Assembly: GCA_033977485.1 (NCBI GenBank)
Contig: CM066994.1
Location: 27,248,681 to 27,312,680, forward strand
DNA: 64,000 nt
Direction: 5' to 3'
From: Hydrangea macrophylla
Lineage: Eukaryota > Streptophyta > Magnoliopsida > Cornales > Hydrangeaceae
Numbering within the stretch: the first letter of the stretch is position 1; each line of letters begins with the position of its first letter. This document shows, piece by piece, positions 22,201 to 32,894 of the stretch. The translations under genes were made by a program, and so were the position numbers. The notes beneath the pieces were generated by a model, which was not told the DNA's origin, did not search any database, and saw nothing but the letters and a program-made list of their open reading frames with translations.

Positions 22201-22294
22201 GTGATGCATGTGTAGAGAGTGAGACCACATGGAGAGAGAGTGATGTATCAATATTGTTGCACGTGTAGAGAGTGAGAGCATGTGGAGAGGCTGA

Positions 22295-22777
22295 TGTCTA
22301 ATAGCAAAGAGGTCGTATTCTTATTCTCCATACTTTGGGCTGTGGGCCATGCTGACTGTTCCGAGATTTGACTCAGGAAGTTTGTCAGTGCCTAAGCTAT
22401 TTATGAAGGCTATGGTATGCTTTAACTTCTTAGAAACTCGGCTACTATCTGTCTGTAGGGGGATCATAAGTTATGGCCATCTCGGCTAATCCTAAATGGA
22501 TACGTCTGAAGATATATGGCGACTGCTATCATTCTTGTCGATGTGACAAGACAATCGTGTAATCATCTCTATGACGAGGCCAGCCTAGAACTTAGTTTCT
22601 GAACTAAGGATAATCCGTACTAAACTAAAACTGGAACTTGGTTGTTCGGTAAATATGAGCTTGGTAAATCAGACTATTCTTAGAGAAACTTAGTTGTATA
22701 GCTTAGTAAAACTTAAAGGTAACCTGTGTCACTAATCTGTGGCGTGAATAACTGAGCCTGGTCAATCTAGGAAACAT
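22295..22777 (-). other. Untranslated leader of the LBD-carrying element
   Basis: About 480 bp downstream of the PBS match the leader of the gag-pol element (56933-57374) along almost the whole length. Shared phrases include AGATTGACCAGGCTCAG, TCACGCCACAGATTAGTGAC and TGAGTCAAATCTCGGAACAG. Similarity stops at CTCTTTGCTATTAGAC, which marks the 5' replacement breakpoint. It probably holds the packaging and dimerisation signals needed for trans-mobilisation. Confidence 0.8.
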
Positions 22778-22790
22778 GGCTCTGATACCA
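22778..22790 (-). other. Primer binding site, initiator Met tRNA
   Basis: The minus strand reads TGGTATCAGAGCC, the usual complement to the 3' end of initiator-Met tRNA. It lies 8 nt after the end of the 5' LTR, the same spacing as at 56920 in the gag-pol element. Confidence 0.88.
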
Positions 22791-22798
22791 CTAAATCC

Positions 22799-25495
22799 TG
22801 TCACGCCCCGACGTAGCATAAATATGGAAAGCGTTTAATTTCCTTTATGGACCCGTAGGTCGCGACAGTTTGAAGGATCGATTCCGTCCCAAACGTCGAA
22901 CAACATAAAAACTATTAATCAGAGTAGGGCAACCTGGGCTTTATAAAAAATTTTCTAACTTATTACATCCTATAGTACGGGGTTTACTAAGGCACAGACC
23001 GCCTTGAAATAAAACAATAACTTACAGTCTATTACAGTCATCCTTATTACAAAACCAAATCATATCTTAAAACACATAAAGCGTATAAAAGTAAATTCTC
23101 TTCTCAGCAACTAATCTCAATTAGCATAGTCATACGGTTCATCTTGATTATTACCTGCAAAGCCTGGACACGAATGTCCAGGACGCATCAACGCCGTCAG
23201 CTTCAAGAAGCTGGTGAGTATTAAAAACATAGCTTTGAATGTAAAAACATACTCATTTACCTTTTTCCCATTACCATTTAAATACCACAAGTTTATATTT
23301 AAAGATAAAGAGCTTGATAGAAAAACAACCACAACATTATTTAAAAGATAATTTCACACATATGTAACCATGTATGAGGACAATGCACCATCTCATCTAA
23401 CCGACTCTTTTCTCTCGACAAAACCCAACAACCCTCTATCCTACTCCTGGTATCTTTGAAATACTAAGATAGCCACACTTTAGCAACGGGGCGCCAGGGA
23501 GTGTCCAGTTTGCCTCACACTTTGGTCCGGGGTACCAGGGAGTGTCCAATGCCTCACACTTTGAAGACCCTAACCGCCATGCAAATACCGGGGCAACCCC
23601 CACACAGGTATCCAGACTCGAGTTATCAGGGAGTGTCCATAGGCCACACTTTGGCACTTCCATGGGTGCCAGTGAGTGTCCAAGTTCGGCTTCACACACT
23701 TTAACGCTTCCATGGGCGTCAGGGAGTGTCCATTTTTGCCACCTTCGCATTTCAAAGACACCCTCATCCTCTTTTTCAACTACAACCACAATCACAACCA
23801 CAACCACAACCACAACCACAACCACAATCACAACTCACAACCACAATCACAACTCAAACTCATACACTTTCCACACTAACATTACTCTTTTACACACTAC
23901 CAACACTCACCATGCATGTACAACTGACTCCACATGAATGTCATCAAACTTTAAACATAAAGGAATTCACAGAATTAAAGAAATAATACGCGTACGGGGA
24001 TTGAAAATTCGTAATTCATTGCCTTAATAATTTTAAACATAACTAATAGCATTCTAAAAACTGCTACTGTAATCCTCGTTTTCTGTCCAAACGGTGCAGA
24101 ATCTGAGAAAATTGCATTAGACAAAAAGTGTGCAGAATCGAGTTTTGCTTGGGACTACGCGGGCAGAACTTTAAATTTCATTCGTTTTCCTAACAAAAAT
24201 CTGGAAACAAAATTCTGCTACTGTTAAAATTAAAAGAGAAAATATTAGATTGAATTTCTAATATACTTTTTCTGCTACTGTAATCCTCATTTTCTGCCCA
24301 AACGGTGCAAAATCTGAGAAAATTGCATTAGACGAAAAGTGTGCAGAATCGAGTTTTGCTTGGGACATCGCGGGCAGAACCTTAAATTTCATTCGTTTTC
24401 CTAATAAAAATCTGAAAACAAAATTCTGCTACTGTTAAAATTAACTACCTAAATCAGTAAATAAGGAATGAGTTACATTTGGAGTGAGTTAGTAATACTC
24501 ACCGTGATTAAGTGCAAAGAGATTTGTTGAGAAAGATAACCAAATCAAGAAACCCAATACAAGCTTGGCTATGGAAATTGAGGAGCTCTTCTCTCTAGAA
24601 ATTTTCAGCAAATTGAACTCTCAAACTTTCTCTTATCTCTCTATGTGACTCTCTCAAGCTCTCTATGCTAGAAGTGTAGAATGTGTGTGTTTGAGAGAGT
24701 ATGTGAGTGTATAAATAGCCAAGCTTCTACTTGGAGACAATGGCCTAACAATCCACTTATTAACCACTAACTTCTAATTAATGGGTAGCTTATAAGGAAT
24801 ATGCAAGATGATGTAAACATACACTAATGTACCTATAACTCCACTAATATTTAGTGTATTAATAACTAAACATAATGGCTTAACAATCTAATTATTAACC
24901 ACTAACTTTTAATTAATTGGTAGTTTATAAGGAATATGCAAGATGATGTAAACATACACTAATGCACATATAGCTCCACTAATATTGAAAGGGTAGGTGG
25001 AGATGATGTGGGTCAAGGTGTGTTTGGGAATTCAAGCTTATGGCATTAGGACAACACACATACTACAAGCATTTGCCAAACAAGGCCTAAGGGAAATCAT
25101 CAGCAATAATAATTGGGTATAAAGAAATTCGTCCAATCAGTCACTCCCAAAATTCTGTGGAAGTTTAGCACTGCGCGGACACTTTTAAACCTAAACTGGT
25201 ATTTTCGTGACACGGTGTTTATCACAAAATACAGAAAATTCATTTTAACGTTAGAAAGAGTTTTCTGATTTTATAAAAATACAGTTTGAGTTTAAAAGAA
25301 ATAATTCCACCGTTTTGAAATACAGATTTGAAATTTAACACAGGTATTGCCAGTTTTTAGGAAAATTGCATTTTGACCCCAAAAGTAATTTCAATTTAGT
25401 CAAGAAATAAATTTTTCACATAAGAATTTAAATAAAGGCAGACAATGTATATTTAATTTTAAATATGGCAATGCAAGAAAATGGGGGTTATTACA
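22799..25495 (-). repeat. 5' LTR of the LBD-carrying element (2697 bp)
   Basis: It is the near-identical partner of 16157-18874, with the same TG..CA ends. It lacks 21 bp (around 23879) and differs at a GGGACTACGC / GGGACAGCGC site (about 24153 against 17531). As the upstream LTR in element sense it contains the promoter for the LBD transcript. A TATAAATAG-like string lies near 24710 on the + strand; the minus-strand promoter was not resolved. Confidence 0.92.
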
Positions 25496-25500
25496 AAATT

Positions 25501-26076
25501 GCAGTCTTATTCTAGTTTGGCCTAATATCTCTATGTGCAAATCACTTGTTATAATTGGACATCTTGAAGATTCCGCAAAGGGCAATGCTCTACCCGACCA
25601 TACCCATTTTTTTTCCGTGTTAATTACATATACACCCATCATGGTTTGCGCAATTTGGTTTGATTTTGAAATTGAATAAAATTGAATAGAAATGAATTCT
25701 TGACAAATCCAACCACTTTTAGTCGGATTTGTAAACCTACTTTGCAACCTTAGAGAGAGAAAGTAGTCTAAAAAATAAAAGGGAAATTTTGTGATAAACC
25801 CCTTAAAATTAGTGTATAGTTTGTAAAATCCAACAAAAGTTATTTTTTAATATAAACCCAAAGTGCTTATTTGTGATAAAGCTAAACCCCTTCTTTTTAA
25901 ATTTTTTTTTTTGTTTTAATGACAAATCTACACCCACCACTACCACAATCGTCATCTTCATCACCAGCACGATCACCACCGTCGCCGCCACCACGCCATT
26001 CCATCGCCACCGCGCCACCACCACTGCCATCACAGCACCATTATCACCACCATCGCCACCATCGAAGCGGGGATGA
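25501..26076. other. Spacer with CAC/CCG triplet-rich segment
   Basis: No gene was recognised. The segment 25925-26070 is rich in CAC, CAT and CCG triplets and gives spurious Thr/Pro/His or Val-rich frames on both strands. The rest is AT-rich. Confidence 0.6.
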
Positions 26077-26169
26077 TGTAATACCATGTATTTTCATTTG
26101 TAATTTTATACCCTTTTGATATTGATAAGATTCAGTGTGCTTGTCTTTTCTTTTCCTAGAATTTCATCT

Positions 26170-26940
26170 TCGAGCGATCGAACCTCCTTCGATCGATCGA
26201 CTAATTCTTTTCTTTGATCGATCGAGCCCCCTTCAAGCGATCTAGCTCTGCCGACCTAAATTGATGACATGTCTTTTTTTCTCAAGCGATTGAACTGCTC
26301 TCAATGGATCGAACGTTGACCGACTTGTTCAAGCGATTGAACTTCCTTCGATCGATCGAACCCTATAATTTCAGTATACGTGTTTCTGCTACCTGCCCTT
26401 TCTCTTTCCCTATATATATATATATTATGTTTGTATGTGTGTGAGGGTTGCTGAATCTTGAGAGAGTTTAGAGAGGGAGAAAATATATATATACACACAC
26501 ATACCCAGATATATATATATACACAAACACTCCCTCACTTATACTCCGGCCAGCAAGAGAAAAAGAAGAAAGGAGAAGAAGAATAAGAGGAGCAAAAAAG
26601 AGGAGACAAAGAAGGAGAAGAGAAAGAGGAGAGAGAGAGAACTCACCCCGAGAACACCCGCGGCCACCCCGAGCTCGCTGGCGTCACCGACGTTTACGGT
26701 GAGTGTCTATACTCACTTAGTACCATAGATATGTATGTATATATGTGTTTCAGCAAGATAGAACAGACCCTGAACGTTCGTGAATGGTCTAGTTCAACTC
26801 TAGAATAATACTGCGTTTAATCGATCGATCAGCGTTAGAGCGATCGAACACAGCCCGATCTCAATTGATCGAAGTAACTTCGATCGATCGAACCTAGCTT
26901 TATCTCAATCGATCAAAATTACTTCGATTGATCGAATATA
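26170..26940. repeat. TCGATCGATCGA palindrome array in an LTR
   Basis: Perfect or one-off copies of TCGATCGATCGA, or variants such as TTCAAGCGAT and GAGCGATCGAAC, recur about a dozen times in two clusters (26170-26360 and 26818-26940) with roughly 10-30 bp spacing. A similar array, in a different LTR family, is at 61869-61990 and 62485-62600. Confidence 0.75.
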
Positions 26941-27581
26941 TCAGAATGTGAAATGTTTAGTTGTTTTATACTGAATGAACTGTTAACCTCTTTATTATCA
27001 TACGTTGATTGTTGGAGAAATGCATTGGAATAATATAGACGTGGAGTAATGGACTTAATGCATTAAATAATGGAACTAATGGTATGATGTTGTTAAAACA
27101 GATGAGAAGCCGACATGCATAGTAGTGGGTCTGTCAACCGCGGAGGTCGATACTATTTATATTTTGTGCATACGAATGCGGTCGCTAAGATCGTGTGATG
27201 TTAGGTGTGGGATCCCAAGGTACAGGGACAGGATCGGGACTTTGTGTCAGATTGGTGTATGATAGAGTTAGATTGTGTGTCAAATTTGGGGAGGTTATGT
27301 GATGTGGGGATTCGTGTCGAGTTTAATATAGCAGGACTGTGTATCGAGGGTAATATATTGGGGCTGGAGTGCCGTGGTATCTTAGGGTTGCGTGCTATAG
27401 TAGCATATCGGGACTACGATCCGTAATAGGATTACGAAGCTGAGTGCTACGGTATTTTAGAACGGAGTGTTTTGGTATTAATGTGTGCTATAGTATTGTT
27501 GAGTGATGTGGCATTGTTGTGGAGCTGTGTGCGGATGTATCGCTAAGTACTGAAGTATAGCTGAGTGATGTGGTGTAAAGT

Positions 27582-27875
27582 AGTGTGCGATAGAATTAGT
27601 TGTGTGCGATAGAATTAGCTGTGTGCGATAGTATAGCTGTGTGCGATGGAATTAGCTGTGTGCGATAGTAAAGCTGTATGCGATGGAATTAGCTATGTGT
27701 GATAGTAGAGTTGTGTGTGATAGAATTAGCTGTGTGTGATAGTAAGGCTGATTACGATGGAATTAGCTGTGTGCGATAGTAAAGCTGTGTGCGATGGAAT
27801 TAGCTGTGTGCGATAGTATATCTGTGTGCGATGGTAAAGCTGTGTGCGATAGGATTTATTGTGTGTGATAGTAGT
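27582..27875 (+). repeat. GTGTGCGATAGAATTAGCT minisatellite
   Basis: About fifteen units of 18-19 bp alternate between GTGCGATAGAATTAGCTGT and GTGCGATAGTAAAGCTGT, giving a 37-bp higher-order unit in places. It lies within the LTR at 26077-28905. Confidence 0.85.
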
Positions 27876-28453
27876 TGCTGAGTGCTGTGGTATAATAGAG
27901 CTGCGTGCTATAGTATGTCAGAGCTGTATGCCGTATTATATTTGGGCTACATGCCATATTGCAACAGCGCTATTGGCCGTATTATATCAAGGTAGATTGC
28001 CCAAAACAATAAGATTGTGTGTCGGAATTTGATAGCTTGTATAGTATGGGACTACGCGTCTAATTTATATGATAGGTCATGGGACTTCGTGTCAAGTGTC
28101 ACAAAACGTAGGTATGGGACTACGTGTCAGATTAACGTGGACCCAAGAGTTTATGTTATGTTTGGGACTGCGTGTCGGGTTTGAATAATCAAGAGGTATT
28201 GGGCTACATGCCAGGTTAGAAAGGGATTTTCAAGGAATGGGTTGAGAATTGTGAGAGGTAAGGATGCGTGCGTGATGTGGACCCGAGAATCCATGTTATG
28301 ATGAGATAGGATTGGTACGACGTCCATTGTTATTTATCAAGTTAACGCATACATGCATGCGAACGATGAGAATATCCTTTTAATGATGTTTATGTATACT
28401 GTACATCTAGATATAGTTACTATATTAGTGTTTGCTTTCACTCAGCTTTCGTA

Positions 28454-28495
28454 GCTGACGGCGTTTATGCCGCTGGATATTCGACATCCAGCTGG
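28454..28495 (+). other. LTR two-hairpin box, copy in the 26077-28905 LTR
   Basis: CAGCT-TTCG-TAGCTG gives hairpin 1. It is followed by ACGGCGTTTATGCC and then GCTGGAT-ATTCGAC-ATCCAGC as hairpin 2. Compare 14176 and 56511. Confidence 0.65.
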
Positions 28496-28905
28496 CCAGG
28501 GTTATGAGTATGCAGGAGATGCATACATGGATATGGGCTTTGAGGATGGAGCCTACGATAACGGAGGCTATGCTGATGCTGACTACTATGCAAGTTGAAG
28601 ACCTGAAGCTTCATCGTAGTTCATTTATGTCTATGTTTTAGAGACTTCTATTTTAGTTATGTTTGTATCGGCGTATGTTGCCGTAATGCTTTATTTACGT
28701 TTCTGTAAACACTCGTGGCTTGTAATAGTTTAGTATTACACTTTGACTTTATATATCAAACTTAGAATTTTCCAATGCGTGGTTTGAACTATTACTCTGA
28801 TGGTTTGACTTTGGTTATGGACAATGTGGTGACTTTCAACTGTCATGGCCTACGGGTCCAAAAAGGAATTTCTTTTCTCTATATTTGCTACTGCGGGGCG
28901 TGACA

Positions 28906-30748
28906 CAAGGTAATAGCCTATGCTTCATGACAGTTGAGACCTCATGAAAAGAATTACCCAACACATGACTTGGAGTTAGCGGCAGTAATATTTGCTTTGA
29001 AGATCTGGAGACATTACCTATACGGGGAGACGTGTGAAATTTTCACTGACCACAAAAGCTTGAAATATTTATTTACTTAGAGGGACCTTAACTTGCGACA
29101 AAGAAGATGGTTAGAACTTATGAACGACTGTGATTTGAAGATTCAATATCACTCGAGAAAAGCGAATGTGGTCACCGATGCCTTAAGCCAAAAGTCGTCA
29201 GAAAACTTAGCTTATACCTTGACGGTACAGGAAAAGTTAGTAAAGGAATTTGAATAATTAAAACTTAAAGTGATTCCTAGAATTGAGGGTGGTTTGATGG
29301 CTGCGATTGTTGCACAAACGAGTCTAATTGGTGAAATAAAGTCAAATCAGCTTCTAGACCTAGAATTCAAGAAGATTGTGGATGAGTTACCTGAGTGTAA
29401 GAGACCGGAATTTAGTTTCCAAGAGGGTATTCTGAAGTATATCAACCGCTTATGTGTTCCTAAAGTTGGAGATTTGAGAAACCAAGTTATGGAAAAAGTT
29501 CACAATACCAGATATTCAGTGCATCCGGGTAGCACCAAAATGTACCGAAACCTATGAAATATTTATTGGTGGAGTGGTATGAAGCGGGAAGTAGCAGAAT
29601 TTGTAGCTAAATGTATGACATGTCAAAAAGTGAAAATGGAACATCAACGAGTTGGAGGAGAGCTACATCCTTTAGAAATACTGGAGTAGAAATGGGAGCA
29701 TATTACGAAGGATTTCGTATCGGGATTTTCAAGATCTACAAAGTCAAATGATTGTATTTGGGTCATTGTTGACCAGTTGACTAAATCAGCCCATTTTCTA
29801 CCAATCAAAACCAGGGATTCATTAAAGCTGGCAGAGATTTATATCAGAGAGATTATTAAACTTCACGGAGCACTAGTGTCGATAGTGTCAGATCGTGACA
29901 CCCGATTTGTGTCGATATTTTGGGAAAGCTTACATAGTGCCCTGGGGACAACTTTATATTTTAGCACTGCCTTTCATCCCTAAACCGATGGTCAATCCGA
30001 GAGGGTAATTCAGATTTTGGAAGATATGTTAAAGGTATGTGTTATGGATTTCAAAGCTGATTGGGAGACTCATTTGCCATTAATAGAGTTTTCCTATAAC
30101 AATAATTTCCAAACTAGTATTGGAATGGCGCCTTATGAGGCATTGTACAGAAGAAACTGTAGATCGATTGTTTGTTGGACAGAAGTTGGTGAGAAACAGC
30201 TTTTGGGACTAGAGATAGTGCAAATTACTACCGACGAGATTATATTGATTAAACAGCAGTTGTAAGCGGCTCAAAGTCGTTACAAAAGTTATGCAGATAC
30301 GGGTAGAAGATCGTTGAAGTTCGAGGTAGGTGATTATGTGTTCTTGAAGGTATCACCTTCGAAAGGCATAGCACGATTTGGTAAGCGAGGTAAACTCAGC
30401 CCGAGATATGTTGGACTGTATTTGATTTTAAATCAAGTTGGACCGTTAGCTTACCGGTTGGAATTGCCACAAGAGTTGGCGAATGTTCATAATGTATTTC
30501 ATGTGTCAATGATACGAAGCTATGTATCATATCCAAAACGTGTTATCATTCCGGAACCATTAGAAATTCGGGAGGACATGACTTATGTGGAGTATCCAGT
30601 GCAAATTCTTGATAGAATAGATCAAGTATTGAGATCCAAGGCGATTCCACTTGTAATGGTTTAATGGCGTAGCCATTCGGTTGAAGAAGCTAATTGGGAG
30701 CAGGAGGATGAGATACGAGCCAAGTACCCGCACTTATTCGACACTTGA
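28906..30748 (+). pseudogene. Decayed Tekay-type pol: RNase H, integrase, chromodomain
   Basis: The sequence starts abruptly inside RNase H (VIAYAS, then [14 protein letters not shown] and [11 protein letters not shown]). It continues through the integrase zinc finger (H..H with CMTCQK), the core (VSDRDTRF, FHP-stop-TDGQSERV) and a C-terminal chromodomain-like segment (VQILDRIDQVLR, EEANWEQEDEIRAKYPHLF), which points to the Tekay/Del chromovirus lineage. At least eight in-frame stops are present, including those near 28936, 29079, 29256, 29555, 29687, 29982, 30263 and 30662. Four align with Gln or Trp codons in homologues and so look like C:G to T:A changes. Gag, protease and RT are missing on the left, where an unrelated LTR abuts. 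A PPT and 3' LTR follow directly. Confidence 0.85.
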
Positions 30749-30779
30749 GTTAAGAGTAAGTTTGGGGACCAAACTTCCT

Positions 30780-30795
30780 TTTAGGGAGGGAGAAA
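30780..30795 (+). other. Polypurine tract of the decayed Tekay element
   Basis: TTAGGGAGGGAGAAA directly precedes the TGTAACACCC start of the following LTR. Confidence 0.75.
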
Positions 30796-32830
30796 TGTAA
30801 CACCCATACCTGGGGAAAAGGGTTAATTATTATTCATATATGCATTAATTAATACAATTAGGGAGGCTTAGGACTCACCCATGGAAAGTGTTCAGTGAAG
30901 AACACAGTTGAAAAGTCCCTAATGAGGTGGGACAGGTAATGAAGTGGGACCCAGTGAAGGGCCCAGAAAATATAATTTCAATATTAAATGATTAAATGCA
31001 TTTATATGACTACATGAGTACTTGTTTATGGATGTTTCATATTATGTTGTTATATGTTAGCTGTTGGTACCAATTTGGGTACCCATGTAAGAGCATAATT
31101 AGAAAAAGTGCATAATTAGTAGGTGTGATAGTAACTTCACAAAATATTTGGGACCCACGTTGGGAGCCATACGGGACTTAGACAAATACTCATTTAGATA
31201 ATTGGGTACTTAATGGAATGTTTGGGAATTTCATAATAAGAACTTAAGAAATTTCTAGGGTGTAAATGGAAATTGGGGCATGAATCATTCATGCATGTTT
31301 TTAGGAGGTGACACCTAGTGTCATTCTCAAAATTAACAAACAAAAATCAGTTTGGAAGAGAGAGGGAGTGTGGCACTGAGAGAGAGGGAGAATAGCTTGA
31401 GTTCCGACAACGTTTCATGCCGTGCCGTCGCCGCCGTTGTCCAATTCGCGAATCGAAGCCATATTCGGGCTCGTGGAGGTGAGACGATTATGTACTTGTC
31501 TTTCAATTATGTTTTAATTGTCAAATTTTAGTGACTTATTTTAATCAGTGAGATGCGGTTTGCCAAAAACATGTAGGAAATATATCAGAGTGAGAATTGG
31601 GTTGAAATTTGGAAGAATTCAACACTTTCTAACTTAATTTGGGTGTTTGGCTAGGTGAGTTTTCTAACCAAAAGCTTGATGTGGTTTATATCATATGCTT
31701 CAATTGCTAGCTAGAGATCATAAATTTTGGAATTGGTAGCTTAATTTATGTCAGAACTGGCCATTGCATGCTAATTAAGTGAGAAATCTGCATGCTTATA
31801 TGGTTTTTGTGCTTATGTGTTCTAAGTGGTCAATGAATGTTTGGGAGTAATGGTTCATTGTGGGGAAATAAAGGAGGAGAAGGAGAAGAAACCGTTTTGG
31901 AACGGTAGTCCAAGGAATAGAAGTAACCGCGGGCCATGGGAAAGGTCATCGGGTTTAAGTAAACCATTAACCCAATTATTCTGCGATTACGTATGCTTAT
32001 ATGCTTAATAATTGATGCATTATATATGTCCATGTCATTAAAGCACGGTAGTTAATCCACTAAGCGTAATGCTTAAGAAAATCATTTTCCTATTTCTGTT
32101 GTGGTACATAACAATCACTGCAGGTTTGGAGCAAGGCTCAGACATGAGGTGATATGTGCGATGGGATTGGGCAAGCTGGGGAGTTGCTAATGATGTTTTA
32201 AACTTGGTTGAACTTGTACATATTGTTTAAAAAAGTTCTTTTTGTAGCATTAGAGTCTTGTGACTTGCGTGGTTTTATAACATGTAATGTGGTGGATTGT
32301 GTAAATTATGATTTATCATCTTGTAAATGGGTTGGTTTGATAACTTAGGAATGTTTTGACCTGTATATGGTGATTATATGAAGGTGTAGAAATACTTTGA
32401 TTGGGTTGGTGTCTTAAAAATCTGCTTGAATTGGTGATTGAAGTGTTGTAGAACATTGTACTGGTGTAAACCAGTTGACTAGGCTGGGCGTTCAGTCGAC
32501 TGGACCACCTCTTCCACAGGTTTGAACTCTCTATAATTGCACTTTCAATCGACCGAACCAATGTTCAATCGACCGGACCCCTCAAAGTTCAGTCAACCGA
32601 ATTAGGCAGTCGACTGGACCAGGAAATTCTCAGAAATTAGCTCTCGGCAATTTGCATTTCCAGTCGACTGGGTCCCCGGTCAGTCGACTGGATCTGGCTG
32701 TTCAAATGGGACTGTTTTATTATGTGTTAAATGGAATATTTCTTGAAACACACGTTAATAATTGATGTATTAGGGTGGATAGTCCTTTGTTACACGGTCC
32801 TAATCTGCTTGGGACGGGTTGGAGTGTGAC

Positions 32831-32831
<1 letters not shown>
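30796..32831 (+). mobile_element. 3' LTR of the decayed Tekay-type element
   Basis: It begins TGTAACACCCATACC right after the PPT and ends GGGACGGGTTGGAGTGTGACA, a diverged form of the usual GGGGCGTGACA end. It is about 2.0 kb. Near its 3' part (32463-32700) is an array of GTCGACTGG-type palindromes. A TAAGC-GTAAT-GCTTA hairpin (about 32058) and CTGCAGGTTTGGAG (about 32120) stand where other LTRs have the two-hairpin box. Confidence 0.75.
32463..32700. repeat. CAGTCGACTGG palindrome array in an LTR
   Basis: CAGTCGACTGGA or diverged forms (CAATCGACCGGA, CAGTCAACCGAA) recur about eight times at 15-45 bp spacing. This LTR therefore has its own palindrome, unlike the TCGATCGATCGA and TCGCGCGAGCG arrays of other LTRs here. 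Confidence 0.75.

Positions 32832-32894
<63 letters not shown>

Larger units (their letters stand above)
16157..25495 (-). mobile_element. LTR retrotransposon carrying an LBD gene instead of gag-pol
   Basis: This is a complete 9.3-kb element in minus orientation: 5' LTR 22799-25495, PBS 22778-22790, leader to about 22295, replaced interior, pol C-terminal scrap 18920-19045, PPT 18875-18887, 3' LTR 16157-18874. Both LTRs begin and end TG..CA (forward strand TGTCACGCC...ATTACA), and AAATT flanks the element at 16152-16156 and 25496-25500. Gag, protease, RT, RNase H and integrase core are absent, so it is non-autonomous. The interior holds an intact LOB-domain transcription factor ORF on the element-sense strand. 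The two LTRs differ by a 21-bp indel and only a couple of bases that I noticed, so the insertion is recent. The leader and LTR ends match the gag-pol element at 54027-61206, its presumed helper family. Confidence 0.9.
26077..28905 (+). mobile_element. Solo-type LTR of a second Ty3/gypsy family
   Basis: The start is TGTAATACCATG at 26077 and the end TACTGCGGGGCGTGACA at 28905, the terminal block shared by the other LTRs. Inside are a TCGATCGATCGA palindrome array (26170-26940), a GTGTGCGATAG minisatellite (27582-27875), repeats of GGGACTACGTGTC (28050-28190) and the two-hairpin box (28454-28495). It abuts a 5'-truncated pol at 28906. No target duplication is seen (GATGA against CAAGG), so the junction was rearranged or the start is misplaced. 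Confidence 0.6.

Noticed and set aside
21479..22281. Leu/Ser-rich minus-strand frames of 116-151 aa
   Set aside because: Product of the GA/CT minisatellite; all three frames stay open because of the repeat.
16157..25495. Alternative view: LBD is an ordinary host gene between two independent solo LTRs
   Set aside because: Same orientation, near-identical LTRs, one AAATT duplication shared by the outer ends, a PBS and PPT at the inner ends, and a pol scrap all require a single element.
25809..26119. Val-rich and Pro/Thr-rich frames on both strands
   Set aside because: CAC/CAT/CCG triplet-rich DNA with no domain or conserved start.
27582..27875. CRISPR-like appearance of short repeats with short spacers
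   Set aside because: Units are contiguous 18-19-bp tandem repeats without unique spacers, inside a plant LTR.
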